Made by a program: the position numbers and the translations under genes
Part shown: positions 1-10,144 of the stretch, in pieces
Numbering within the stretch: position 1 is the stretch's first letter
How the letters are laid out: each line of letters starts with the position of its first letter
DNA from: Coriolopsis trogii
Taxonomy: Eukaryota > Basidiomycota > Agaricomycetes > Polyporales > Polyporaceae
NCBI GenBank assembly: GCA_020543525.1
Contig: JAHYIO010000004.1
Location: 1,302,001 to 1,366,000, forward strand
Length of the DNA: 64,000 nt
Direction of reading: 5' to 3'
Notes under the pieces: model-generated
Told to the model about the DNA's origin: nothing
Database searches by the model: none
The model's input: only the letters and a program-made list of their open reading frames with translations

Positions 1-455
1 CTTTCTACAATATCACTATAAGGCTGCATAGGTTGGCTAATCACTATTAGTATAGTTTGCATTGATTTGCCAGCTAACAGCATCTATATGGACTATATAG
101 AGCTATATAAACATAATATTTGTTTTGCCTATTTGTCTCATTGAGAAATGCTAAAATAAAATAGTATTCATATAAGGTCTTATATAGATGAATATTTGAT
201 ACTATGGAAATAGTTATGGCACTATTTTTGACTAGTTTGTAGCAGTTTATCACATAATATAATGAAAGCTGAACCACACATTGGCTAGACAAATAATAGC
301 TACTATCATTTTGTTTGTGCAAGTACTGACTTATATATGAAAAACAGTAAGTACTAGGGACAATGGGCCACAAGTGCATATATGAATATAGAAACCATAG
401 TAAATGGGTAGATAAAACAATAGATATGAGAGGTTCATAAAAGCATATGGTCTTA
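1..455. other. AT-rich, CpG-depleted DNA without a gene
   Basis: No coding potential or recognisable repeat was seen. CpG dinucleotides are essentially absent here and through to about 1900 (I find one), a pattern typical of methylated repeat DNA in basidiomycetes. A sequence resembling the core of the neighbouring transposon TIR occurs near 216-240 in the opposite orientation and may be a remnant of a related element. Confidence 0.6.
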
Positions 456-480
456 CAGTGTCAGTCAAAAATAATGCCCA
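456..480 (+). repeat. Left TIR of Tc1/mariner-like element
   Basis: This 25-bp terminus starts CAGTG directly after TA. It matches the reverse complement of 8621-8645 at 22 positions; the three mismatches are consecutive (positions 6-8). Confidence 0.6.
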
Positions 481-1148
481 GGGGTCATTGAGCATGTAAA
501 ATACCATATTGGGGCAACATCCTTAAGCAATGTCTGGACATCTATATATATATCAATACCCTACTATAGGCTCTATCCATACATGCAAGGGAGAGTTTGT
601 ATGACCCAGAATTGGTAGAGATTTTCAACTAACAATCTTGTGACCCTATTTTGAGAGGTATTATAAGATGTCCCATACAAGGCATCATTGACCTCTATAA
701 GGAGTTGAAATTACAATCTGCTATTATTTGTGTGATGATAGGAATGCATCACCATTCATGTATTCATAGGACCAGAGATAGTAGTACAAACTGCTAAGGG
801 AGCTTCATAAATGAGATAACAATGCTTCCATAACATATTACTTTCTAGACTGTTGTATAAATTGAAAAGTCATAATATCATAGTATAGAGTAGTATATCT
901 TCCTATATACATTCTGACTACTTACTTTGCCAGGTTGTTATCAGACTTGATAATTTGATAATTTGGTTTGAGTATTGAATGCAGCCTTGCTATCTGTACT
1001 ATTATTACTCTCTATAAGGACCCGGCTAGTTCAGACCTATGAAAGCTGGGTATTATAAAGACTCAAAAAAGTATATAATTCACTTTCAGACTGTCAGTCT
1101 AGTTTTTGCTTCAAGTAGAGTATGTGATCAATATTATAATATAGGGTT

Positions 1149-1337
1149 TTAGAGCATAGCAAAGTTTAGTATGTCATTTATCCTTGATGCTAGATATTCA
1201 TAAGCTGGAGACCATAGCAACATTTGCATGACATAGTGTTCTATTAAGTAGACACTAAATTGAAGCATCAGGTGTTGTAGGAGAGCCAGGCCACAATTAC
1301 TACTGTTGCATCCTTTGGAGCATAGTTGGTATTGCAA
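1149..1337 (-). pseudogene. Trace of a DDE-type transposase
   Basis: The minus strand has a short open stretch of 62 codons. Near its end it contains a W-S-P-A-Y ... L-A segment that resembles the W-P-x-x-S-P-D-L-x-P-I-E block before the last catalytic acidic residue of Tc1/mariner transposases. Other blocks were not found in frame, so the gene is decayed. The orientation agrees with transcription from the right TIR. Recognition by eye is weak, and a profile search should decide it. Confidence 0.3.
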
Positions 1338-1896
1338 CTTTTTGCTGATCTAGCTAAGTACCATTGAATCTTTCACAAGTTCCTATATAACAATATAGTA
1401 TCAATGCCAACATATGATTTGGTTATGGCAGAGAATATCTACACTCTATGATTGGAGATACAAAATTTAAATGTTGTCACTTATAATCAGCATTACCTAT
1501 ATTAAAACTTTCTTAAGGCCTTGAAACTGCATGAAAGTAGCCTGTATAATACAGTGTTCTATACAATTGGCCCCATAGTATTTGTATACACATAAGGACT
1601 TGGCTTTGCAAATCCTAGGGTGAGATACAGGTCTGTAATTTCAGAGGGTGACTGCCTAAAATAAACACAATTATAAATGCAGTTGCCAGTCAATATGGCC
1701 ACATTATACATGGTTTCTGCTACAGATGTATGCATAGTGAGGAGTAGTAAACCTTTGTAGAGAATGCATTCATATGTCTCAATCTGGTAGTAGGCAATCA
1801 GTCAAATTATTCAGAAAATGCTCAATTTTACACTCATCCAATGTGCATCCTAGCTACATTACCAGGCTCCTATTAGGTAGAGAATGCCAATGAATA

Positions 1897-1901
1897 CATG
1901 C
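1897..1901. repeat. Target-site duplication CATGC (left)
   Basis: CATGC immediately precedes the left LTR and is repeated at 8528-8532 directly after the right LTR, as expected for Ty3/gypsy integration. Confidence 0.9.
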
Positions 1902-2324
1902 TGTTACAGTTCACATTTCTCACCATGATTACCATGGACATTTCATATTATTTTGTCCACTTTCTCTAGCATTACAGAGTCTGTTCCATGCACAGTCTGC
2001 AGTTGCACAGCCTATAGCTACTTAGATGCATAGTTGCACAGTCTGCAGTAGCACCATAGCACAGTCTGTAGTCATACTGCACAGTTGAGGCTGCGCATTG
2101 CACAGTTCTCTAACATATATATAAGGGATGACATCTCAGAGTGCTCCTCACCTTTCAGCCTCCTTTGTGTATAATGAACTCTTCTGTTTGTAATCTTGCT
2201 TTTACCCAATCTTACTGGTGCTTGCCTGCGACAAGACAAGCCGGACTAGTAAGAGCTTAGCTCGCTGCTAAGCAGTTGATGCTTTAAGGCTCTTCAGTTC
2301 AAAGGTTGCACTTGAAAGTGTAAC
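1902..2324 (+). repeat. 5' LTR of gypsy element
   Basis: This 423-bp repeat begins TGTTA and ends TAACA. It carries a TATA box (TATATATAAGG, about 2116-2126) for the element promoter. Upstream of the TATA are several copies of a GCACAGTCTG-type motif; the right LTR has fewer, which accounts for its being 58 bp shorter. Confidence 0.9.
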
Positions 2325-2343
2325 ATTAGACTAAAAGCTTTAA

Positions 2344-2367
2344 CTCTGCACCTATCCAGGTGCAGAG
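2344..2367 (+). other. Perfect 10-bp hairpin just inside the 5' LTR
   Basis: CTCTGCACCT and AGGTGCAGAG form a perfect inverted repeat around a 4-nt loop, 20 bp downstream of the LTR, in the leader of the element transcript. Many fungal chromoviruses prime from their own folded RNA rather than a tRNA. Whether this hairpin takes part in priming or packaging is not shown. No standard tRNA primer site was recognised next to the LTR. Confidence 0.6.
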
Positions 2368-2496
2368 AACCCCTTCAACAACCTGGAGATTATCTTTCTC
2401 ACTCAACAGCGTGAAAAGACAAGGAAGGCCAAGACAGAGGAGACAAGGACAGACCATCCTCTCCTCAGAAGACCAGGAAATGTACTAGGACAGACG

Positions 2497-4971
2497 ATGT
2501 ACAGAGGAAAACCTCTACCGGTACCCCCTAGGATTCATACATCAGAGACCTTAGAGACATCAAGCTCTTTGATTATACAGCCCAGTATCCCACACCCCAG
2601 AAGAATCCTTTCTTCCCTTATCCCTTTCATTGAATGTGACTCTTCAGCATACTCGGGTCCGAGCACTCTAGTAGTAAGAAAAGAGGCTGCATTTCGAGAC
2701 ACCCCAGAGTGGCACGAATACCAAAGCTCGGTAGCCACTAGCGAACAAGGAGTAGCTGGAGGTGTACTCATCCCCCCAAAACTAAGTCCAGAATCAAGCA
2801 ATGTTGATTCGGATAACCCAGAGTCAAGCATAAAAAAGTCCTCAGCGACAGGAGTATTCTACAGATAAGCACAAGTTCCTGTACACACCGTCGATACACT
2901 TCAGGTTATAGCGGATAATCTTAAAGTGTTAAGACAAGAAGACTTTACACAAGAATACCACTTGACTCTCGAATGAGCGCAGCAATATATATTGCAAGTC
3001 TTACAGACCCTTGAATTTATTCCAAGACAAGTTGTCCAATCCCTGCTAAGAATTAGAAACTTTGCGGAATATCTCAGATACCAGATTGATTCCCTTTGAG
3101 CCAAGGTTATCAATCTGGAAAATCTCGCCAACCCCAACCTCAAACAGGATATCGCAAAACTTTGTAGTTGCCTCCGAGCTAGGGCACTACATTATAGGTT
3201 CCTTCAACACGCAAAACGTGTATAAGCAGTCTGCAAACATACAGTTGTGAAGGAAGATATCATCTGTACAATCCCAACTATACACAAGACAAATACTACC
3301 GTGAGGCAAGTCAAAGGTGGAAAGACTGTACATATCAACAGTGTCCAGTTTGGTATAACACTACCTTGATACCATCAGAGATTGTAGTTTCAAGCGGACT
3401 ACAACCTACACATAGGATACAGAAAGAAGCTATCCGAAAGGCTTATGGAAAGTCTCCATCAATCCAGGAGCATCCTATATCTGCAGCACAACTACTAGCA
3501 ACATCAAGTCCACAGATATCTTCTGGATTACTTCGAAGCTCACGTACACCAGTTACATCTTTAACCCCAATCTCAAGAGCAGAACCAGAATCAAAGCTAG
3601 AACCAGAACTGAAGATTGTTCCAGAGAGAGAACAATCTGGAAAGCCAGAACCTGAACAAGAGACATTTTCAGTTTTCTTCAACGAGGAAGAAGAGACCAA
3701 ATGAATACTCATACAAGAACTGCCAGAAATGTCAGGTACAGCAACTATACTGACCAGAGTTTCCATTTCAGCGGCATATGGACACACATTTCTACAGTCT
3801 ATATCCTCAGCAGGATATGGAACAGCTACTGGAAATATGCCTGTGGCAACCACTACAATGGGAGGAGCCGTACATCTAATAGGAACAGGAGAAGGTTCCG
3901 GAACACAACCAGGTTCAAGACCTAACTCACTGAGCAGAGGACTACCAGGAGGTGATGGTGGACTGCTTGGAGGAGGAGGACCACCTGGAGGGGGTAGCGG
4001 ACCACCAGGTGGAGAAAATCTACCTGGAGGAAACTCTCAATCCAACCAGGAAGCTGTTGCACCAGGGCAAGGGAAGGGAAAGATTAAAGATCCAGAAATT
4101 TTTAATGATAACCAGAGCAAAACTTGGTCCTTTCTCAACCAACTCTTCCTACTCTTCACTGCCAGACCTCACAACTTCATCAATGGCTATACAAAAAGTT
4201 GCAACAGCCCTGTTCTTTATGGAAGGAGACAACATCAACTTCTGGAAGAACACAGTTATCCAGAGGGCAGAAGAGGAAACACAGCCAGGCATTTCCTGAG
4301 GATTCAACACCTTAGCCACCTTCAACCAGGATTTCCTATATATCTTCGCACTGGTAGACAAAGTGGACAACCCTATGGTCCATTTAACCACCATTCAACT
4401 CAGAGACTATATGTGAGTCAATGAGTTCAATGCCCGGTTTATGGACCTAGCTCTCAAAGGCAATATTCAGGATTCAACGGTACAACTTGTGTTGTACAGA
4501 CAAGCACTTTCTGAATACTTGCTGAGGAAGATTTCTATGTTGTATCCAGCTCTAACAAACATCATGGAGTGGATGACTAGAACAAAAGAGTTGGACCACA
4601 ACTACTAACTCACCGAGAAGATTTTAGCCAACCAGAAGGGTCGGAAAGCTAAAATCTCGAAGACAAAGAAGAATGTACAAGTGGTTAATGTCAAAGACAA
4701 AGAGTCTCTCAACATTAACAAACTCTCTGTCAAGGAGAGACAGGAGTTACAGAACAAGGGACTATGCTTCTGGTGTCAAAAACTGGGACATATTGCTAGA
4801 AACTGTCTATCCAAACCAAAGAACTCAGGAAAGTCTGTCAACCAAAAGATTCGACAGATTTCTAATGAGGATTTGGATGACAGTAAGGAAGACTCAAGCA
4901 GAGAGGAGGACAAAGAACAGTTACAGGTTAGCACACTCAGAACACAGACTTCAACTTGGATTCTTAGATAG
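2497..4971 (+). pseudogene. Gag polyprotein remnant with CCHC zinc knuckle
   Basis: Gag-like sequence is spread over several frames. There is an N-terminal open piece (2497-2868), a second (3366-3704), a Gly/Pro-rich spacer with capsid start (3729-4200), capsid sequence continuing in another frame (about 4190-4670), and a nucleocapsid piece (4681-4971). The last contains a retroviral-type knuckle C-x2-C-x4-H-x4-C (CFWCQKLGHIARNC). The capsid part shows the retrotransposon gag block with F-x-N-x-F-L-Y-I-F and D-Y-M-x-x-F-N-A-R-F-like segments. At least two frameshifts and one in-frame stop break it. In life Gag forms the cytoplasmic particle in which the RNA is copied. Confidence 0.75.
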
Positions 4972-5034
4972 GCAAGCAGACTTGATGCCTGTCTTGTCTA
5001 TAGACTTGCATATAACCATCGTAACCAATACACA

Positions 5035-5783
5035 GTGATATGTCATGCTCTGCTTATACCCGGTTGTATGCAGGTTGGAAATAAAGCCATTGAAGTCAAA
5101 GGGCTTATCGACATGGGTGCCGACACTGTCATTGTCAATCAAAAGATTGTTGAAAAATACAATCTACCAATAGTCAGGTTACCAAAAGTTCTGACATTCC
5201 GCAACACAGACAATAGTGTCAACAAAATGGGAACCATCACACATTGGGTGGAAGGCACTTTTAACATCAATGGAAAAAAGCTGCCTACCAATTGGTACAT
5301 TGCTAATATAGGACAAGACGATGTCCTATTTAGCATGTAATGGATCCAGAAATACAACTCAAATATCAACTGAGAAAGTGGTTGTGTTACCATTTCTCTG
5401 GATATAATCAGAAAACAACAACAGATTTATAAGTACCAAGTTGAACATGATCCACCTGAAGGAATATTGTGGGGTTTCCCAGTCAAAACCGTTAATGACA
5501 AATTTGTCATATCCTTTGTACAGACAAAGGATGATAAAGGAGACGATACCAACGCTAAAGACCAGCTCACACACAACCCTTCACAAACCATAGAACAATG
5601 GTACCAGAGGAAACAAATATGAAAGATCAACAAGTCAATGGAGATAGCAAGAGCAGCAAAAAAAGACCAGAAAGAAAGAACTCTTGACAAAATTCTACTG
5701 GACTTTGTCAAAGACTTCGAAATGGTCTTTGAGAAGAAGGCTGCTGAGAGATTTCCACCATCCAGACCCTGGGATAGACCATA
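5035..5783 (+). pseudogene. Aspartic protease and start of the polymerase region
   Basis: 5035-5340 encodes a retropepsin-like domain. The active-site triad, normally D-S/T-G, reads D-M-G here (GLIDMGADT), so the catalytic Ser/Thr is lost. The second half shows the usual W-Y-I-A-N-I-G-x-D-D-V-L pattern and is followed by a stop. After it comes the acidic/basic linker that precedes reverse transcriptase, ending in the conserved ...AAERFPPSRPWD segment where RT should begin. The frame is cut at about 5780 by a deletion that removes RT, RNase H and the integrase N-terminus. Confidence 0.75.
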
Positions 5784-6763
5784 ATGTATCCAAAATCGCA
5801 GTATTCTCTCCTTGCACAGAAAATATCATAGCTGAAGAAGCTATGGATATACTGCAAAGAGATGTCTACAGTCAGTTTGGATTACTAGACAAGATCCTAT
5901 CAGACCGAGGCCCGCAGTTTATTTCCAAGGCTTTCAAAGAACTACACGGAAGCTTAGGAATAGAAACTGCCCTCAGTACAGCCTATTATCCACAGATAGA
6001 TGGAGAAACCAAACAAGTCAATCAAGAGCTTGACTTGGCTCTTTAACTCTACTGTGCAAATAATCCTAAGAATTGGGCAAAGCTACTTCCCCATTTCAAA
6101 TTTGCACACAACTAGCAAACACAATTGGTGACCGGCAAATCCCTGTTTGAACTTCTCTATGTGTATCAACCTCAGGCAATCAGAATAGTACGGACAAACC
6201 AAAAACATTCAAGTATTGAGGAACAACTCAGCAGTCTCCAGAAAGCTTGAGAAAATATGATTGCTGCACATGCACAAGCAGCCGCAGTAATGGCTAAGAG
6301 ACTACCTATGTCACAAGTACCACTAAAGAAGGGAGACAAGGTCCTTCTCAACATAAAGAATCTAAAGCTTCCATACGCTTCCAGGAAGTTAGTTCCAAAA
6401 AGAGTAGGACCTTTCATCATAACCAAGGTCATGGGACCTGTCACCTTTCAACTCAAACTTCCAAGCATATTGAAGATCCACCCAGTTTTCCATGCTGCAC
6501 TCCTCACACCCTATTGGACCACCAAAGAATATGGTCAGGATTATTTTTACCCATCAGCGATTCCAACACCTGACCAGGGCAAAGGGTCCAAGGAATGGGA
6601 AGTCAAAGCCATTCTGAACCATTGAACCCAAAGGAAGAAAAGAGAATTCCTTGTGGCTTGGAAAGGATGGCCAGCATCGGAGAATTCATAGGAACCAGAG
6701 AGCCATCTGAGAAATGTGCAAGCCCTCCTGCTCAAGTATGAAAGGAGGTACAAGCTGAAGTGA
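5784..6763 (+). pseudogene. Integrase core and chromodomain-like tail
   Basis: The frame resumes inside the integrase catalytic core. It has the S-D-R-G-P-Q-F block with its catalytic Asp and a Y-Y-P-Q-x-D-G-E-T-x-x-x-N-Q-E block with the last catalytic Glu. Next comes the GPF-type region (R-V-G-P-F-I-I), the I-H-P-V-F-H-x-x-L-L segment, and a C-terminal chromodomain-like stretch (E-x-E-V-K-A-I-L ... E-F-L-V-A-W-K-G-W) that targets chromovirus integration to chromatin. In-frame stops at several points (for example near 6045, 6249 and 6625) break the frame. The stop of this frame (TGA, 6761-6763) directly abuts the ATG of the next open frame. Confidence 0.8.
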
Positions 6764-7636
6764 ATGGCTCTACAAGCCTCTGCTTCTGCTTACTACTTCA
6801 GAACACACCAACTCGACTCTCTGCATACCATGGCTCGCTCTACCAACTATACTTGCCCTGCCCCGCATGCTCATTCTCGCTACAACAAGAATGGTGGATG
6901 GGGTGAATCCCTCACCATCGCTCATCCTCCCAAGTTTATCCTAGATCGCAAGCCAGTTTCTTATCATCACCTTCCCCACTGTATTGTATCTCCTGACGAT
7001 GATGGCACCCTAGCCAACCAGATTGGCTGGGTCATTCTCCATCCTAACCTAATGGGGCATGTGGTGTCCTGTCTCTATAAGTACGGCAATGCCATAGGAC
7101 TCGTCTCCATCTATTGGGACCTTGCCAGAGCAACACCCTCCTACTTGTTCCTCAGCCGGTATACAAGAAGGGTGGGTGCCCCACAGTTGGAGAAGGAGAA
7201 GGCAGACTGGGTGGCTAACGAAGCATATCATACCATGATTGATGCTGCAGAGCGTGTGATCAACATGCTCTCTGTTCCGGAGATTGCTCACGCCCTCTCA
7301 GATCTTCTTCCCCATCAAAACCAACATTGTCTTTGCAGTCAGGAAACTCAGACTCCCACACCCCAGCACATCAATGACTATCAGCAGATGGATGTTGACC
7401 AAATTGGTATCGAGATAGAGAGGGATGGTATAACCATGGAGGTCGATGGATGGGATGGTCCGGAGACCCCTTGGAACCCCATTATGTCCAACTCAACATT
7501 CACAACCACATCGACTTCTCTGACTGTTCCCGGCAACTCTCTGATTCAGCCTCCTATCAGTCCTCCCCCGTTGCTTCCCAAACCCAAGCATATCAGCCTT
7601 CTTAACCTAGATGATAGAGATGACAACACTTCTTAA
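6764..7636 (+). CDS. Extra retrotransposon ORF of unknown function
   Basis: This is an open frame of 290 codons inside the gypsy element, downstream of the chromodomain. Its ATG directly follows the pol stop (TGAATG), an arrangement that would allow termination-reinitiation. I do not recognise a domain. The N-terminal 190 residues look globular (Trp-, His- and Tyr-containing, with a 'hydrophobic plus acidic' C-terminal helix region near residues 140-180). The last 100 are Pro/Ser/Thr-rich. There is no signal peptide or membrane segment, so it is not an envelope-like protein. It is intact while gag and pol are broken, so it may be newer, selected or simply lucky. Coding is plausible; function is unknown. 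Confidence 0.55.
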   Translation: MALQASASAYYFRTHQLDSLHTMARSTNYTCPAPHAHSRYNKNGGWGESLTIAHPPKFILDRKPVSYHHLPHCIVSPDDDGTLANQIGWVILHPNLMGHVVSCLYKYGNAIGLVSIYWDLARATPSYLFLSRYTRRVGAPQLEKEKADWVANEAYHTMIDAAERVINMLSVPEIAHALSDLLPHQNQHCLCSQETQTPTPQHINDYQQMDVDQIGIEIERDGITMEVDGWDGPETPWNPIMSNSTFTTTSTSLTVPGNSLIQPPISPPPLLPKPKHISLLNLDDRDDNTS

Positions 7637-7639
7637 CAA

Positions 7640-8162
7640 GCCAGTGTTGCGGTGTCAGCTCTGTCCCTGTCACCACCACTGCCTCCTACTCCTAACACCA
7701 AGAAGGACGACAAAGACAAATCAACCCACATGGCACCAGGCTGTCTCTTCTGAGGTCTACTAGGGAACCATTTGGTTATCATAACTAGGAATAGGGTCGT
7801 TATCATCCCTAGTCAGGCCTTCACTCATTCTGAAACCCACATCATGGCCCAGTATCATCTCTGCTACCCCAGAGCCTCTGCAGAGTGTGCCATCAAGGCC
7901 TCCCTCATCATCAATGACCTCACTGCTCGCATCCATAATCTGCACACTTACCATTTTACTACCAAAGAATGTGTGTGTAGTACATACTGCGAAGGTTTAC
8001 AAATGTCTTCGGAGGAGAGTACCCACTGGCAGGAGGTAAGCGACTTCAATGACAACGAGCTGTTGGAACAGCTTATTCTGGTGGTTACACTGGAGGCCGT
8101 TGCACGTGCTGGACATGTCATTGGCTTAGATCGAGGACAACCTTCTCCAGAGGGGGTGCTGA
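7640..8162 (+). pseudogene. Possible 3' continuation of the extra ORF
   Basis: After the TAA at 7634-7636 the same frame stays open for about 38 codons (Ser/Pro- then Lys/Asp-rich). A further open stretch follows in 7772-8179, with the segment from the ATG near 7844 looking protein-like (helix-rich, acidic). The original protein may have been longer, near 450 residues, and broken here. Nothing is recognised in it, and it could be non-coding sequence before the LTR. Confidence 0.3.
8149..8156 (+). other. Polypurine tract of the gypsy element
   Basis: AGAGGGGG lies 6 bp upstream of the 3' LTR, the position of the plus-strand primer in LTR retrotransposons. Confidence 0.65.
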
Positions 8163-8527
8163 TGTTATGGTTTGCATGATTACCATGGACATTTTGTATT
8201 ATTTCATCCACTTTCTCTAGCATTACAGAGTCTGTTCCATTCACAGTCTGTAGTAGCACCATAGCACAGTCTGTAATTGTACTGCACAGTTGAGGCTGCA
8301 CATTGCACAGTTCTCTAACATGTATATAAGGGGCGACACCTCAGAGTGCTCCCCAGCTTTCAGCCTCCTTTGCATATAACGAACTTTTCTGTTTGTTATC
8401 TTGCTTTCACCCAATCTTACTGGTGCTTGCCTTCGAGACAAGCCGGACTAGTAAGAACTTAGCTCGCCGCTAAGCAGTTGATGCTTTAAGGCTCTTCAGT
8501 TCAAAGGTCACGCTCAAAAGTATAACA
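8163..8527 (+). repeat. 3' LTR of gypsy element
   Basis: This 365-bp repeat, TGTTA...TAACA, is homologous to 1902-2324 with a shared TATA region (about 8321-8330). It lacks one block of the GCACAGTCTG-type repeats present in the left LTR. Confidence 0.9.
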
Positions 8528-8532
8528 CATGC
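8528..8532. repeat. Target-site duplication CATGC (right)
   Basis: This is an identical copy of 1897-1901, directly after the right LTR. Confidence 0.9.
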
Positions 8533-8620
8533 ACAAGTAATGTGCAGCACTAGGAATATGATATAGCGCACAGTCTGGCTATACAGAGTATACTTATAGA
8601 GAAAATGCGAAAAATGGAAG

Positions 8621-8645
8621 TGGGCATTATTTTTGACCACCACTG
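8621..8645 (-). repeat. Right TIR of Tc1/mariner-like element
   Basis: This is the inverted copy of 456-480, ending CACTG followed by TA (8646-8647). Confidence 0.6.
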
Positions 8646-8647
8646 TA

Positions 8648-9766
8648 TATACTGGAGAGGACAATGATGCTCAGTGTGGAAACAGAGAATAAAAGAAAGT
8701 CCTAATAATGTAGTTATGAGTGCTAGTGTTCAAGAGGAAATAATAGAGTTAGGGCTACTTTACACTAGTTCTTCCTATCAGTATAACTGTAGGACTTCCA
8801 GACTAGTCTATGACTATAGAATATATGTATCAAAAAAGGTATACTGTGCAAATATTTAACTACTATTTGACTATTATTAGACTCAGAGTCTACTAATCAG
8901 AACATACCTTATTGGCTGATATAATAGTATATACCTGCTCTTTGAGCATCTCTGTCCCATGTCTCACACACTTTTAGTATTACTCCTCTTTCTCTTTTTG
9001 CTTACTCTGTTCTATCCATCTCTCACCTCTCTTGCCTATCTCTCTACCTCTCTTTTATGCTTTCTAATTGCCTCTTTTCTTGTTATCATTATCTTTCTAG
9101 CTCATCTGCCTCCCAGGTTCAACCCATACTCATAACTGTGAAAACTTTGTACCAAACCTAACCATATATTTGTGAGTTTGATTCATATATATATCCTAAA
9201 AATATATCAAAAATAACTTCAAGCACAAATGAGGGAATGAAACCTATACTCATATGGATATGAGTGTATGGGTTGGCCAACAGGTACCCACACCTGTATC
9301 TGCACAGATACAGATATCAAAACCCATATTAGGTCTGGCAGCTCTATATGTTTTCCTGCTTACCACTTCCTGTTGTTATTGCTGTTCCTATTTTCAACCT
9401 CTCTCTCTTTCTCTCTCCCACATACATGTCATAATCCAGTCACTATCTTATACATATCACCAAATCTGTTGTGTCATACCACATGTCTTTAATGTGAGCA
9501 TCTGTAAGTCTTGTATTCCTGTTGCTTTCTGATAACTAGCAGTCTTGATCAATAACTTGACTAATAGTGATTATTAACTAATAATCTGACCAAAGTGACA
9601 TAATAGGTCAGATCAAACAATAATCAATTCAACATTTTGGTCAGCTCAAAGCAGACCAGTCAGATCATAGTCCATTTATTAGTTATCATCTGGATGGGCA
9701 TGTAACTAGACTTAATCTGACTTTCATTTACTAGATTCAATATATCTACTTGAGAGGAATAAGGTG
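8648..9766. other. AT-rich intergenic repeat DNA
   Basis: No gene was recognised. A pyrimidine-rich, CTCTCT-like tract lies around 8990-9060 and 9400-9425. The part from about 9120 to 9365 resembles 10145-10350 on the other side of the solo LTR (listed separately). Open frames here are Cys/Ser/Leu-rich low-complexity translations of CT-rich DNA. Confidence 0.5.
9120..9365 (+). repeat. Degenerate direct repeat, copy 1
   Basis: Shared ordered landmarks with 10145-10350 include a CCTATACTCATA phrase, GAGTTTGA/AAGTTTGAGG, ATCCTAA-ATATAT, GGGATGAA, and ACAGATA followed by AGGTCT(G/T)GCAG. The alignment is gapped and weak; an unnamed dispersed repeat is the best description. Confidence 0.35.
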
Positions 9767-9771
9767 GTTGA

Positions 9772-10101
9772 TGTTATGAACCTCTCATTTCCATTGTCCT
9801 TTTGTTCGTGCTTCCACTTTTGTTCCAGTGCTCTCACATGTGTCTGTGACCTATTGTCTCTAGTGGTAATTGTTCTCCATATATAAGTAGTAGATACTTG
9901 CCACCTGGAGACTTCAGTTTCAATCTCTTGTCTCTAGGTGAGCCTTGCTATAATTTTGTTCACTTACATTCTCTCAATACATCTTGTCTCCAGCCCTGTG
10001 TGTTGAGCCTTGCTCCACTCTCACTGCACAAGACTTGTACTCTCACCCTCACTCAATGTCTCAGCCTCCTTCCACATCTCACTTGACCACAGGTCATGAC
10101 A
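9772..10101 (+). mobile_element. Solo LTR
   Basis: A 330-bp segment begins TGTTATGAAC and ends GGTCATGACA, giving near-perfect terminal inverted ends TGT(T/C)ATGA. It is flanked by identical 5-bp sequences GTTGA (9767-9771 and 10102-10106). It holds a TATA-like CATATATAAG near 9881. No internal region or second LTR is present, so it is the product of LTR-LTR recombination of a different retrotransposon family from the one at 1902-8527. The flanking duplication makes the boundaries exact. Its 3' half is CT-rich and gives spurious open frames. Confidence 0.85.
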
Positions 10102-10144
10102 GTTGATGCCTAGGAACTAGGGCAAATTAACCTGTTAATGTCTA

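Larger units (their letters stand above)
1902..8527 (+). mobile_element. Ty3/gypsy chromovirus-type LTR retrotransposon, internally deleted
   Basis: The 6.6-kb element is bounded by TGTTA...TAACA long terminal repeats (1902-2324 and 8163-8527) and a 5-bp target duplication CATGC. Internal order is gag remnants, CCHC zinc knuckle, aspartic protease, the first residues of the polymerase region, a deletion, the integrase core, a GPF/chromodomain-like tail, then an extra open frame. Reverse transcriptase, RNase H and the integrase zinc finger are missing. Gag and pol carry frameshifts and stops, so the element cannot move on its own. Integrase before the 3' end and the chromodomain-like C-terminus place it with fungal chromoviruses. 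The 423- and 365-bp LTRs differ by many substitutions and a repeat-number change, so the insertion is not recent. Confidence 0.92.
456..8645 (-). mobile_element. Degenerate Tc1/mariner-like DNA transposon, interrupted by a gypsy element
   Basis: Two inverted termini beginning CAGTG and sharing 22 of 25 bases (core GTCAAAAATAATGCCCA) lie at 456-480 and 8621-8645. Each is bordered by TA (454-455 and 8646-8647), the target duplication of the Tc1/mariner superfamily. Without the nested retrotransposon (1902-8527) and one copy of its target duplication, the element is about 1.56 kb, normal for the superfamily. The interior is AT-rich and CpG-depleted, with only a decayed transposase trace on the minus strand. 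The termini and size are seen directly; the superfamily assignment rests on TIR style, TA borders and the weak transposase trace. It is older than the gypsy insertion it contains. Confidence 0.55.

Noticed and set aside
2344..2367. Hairpin as a tRNA primer-binding site
   Set aside because: It starts 20 bp from the LTR and has no clear match to a tRNA 3' end, so it is reported only as a leader hairpin.
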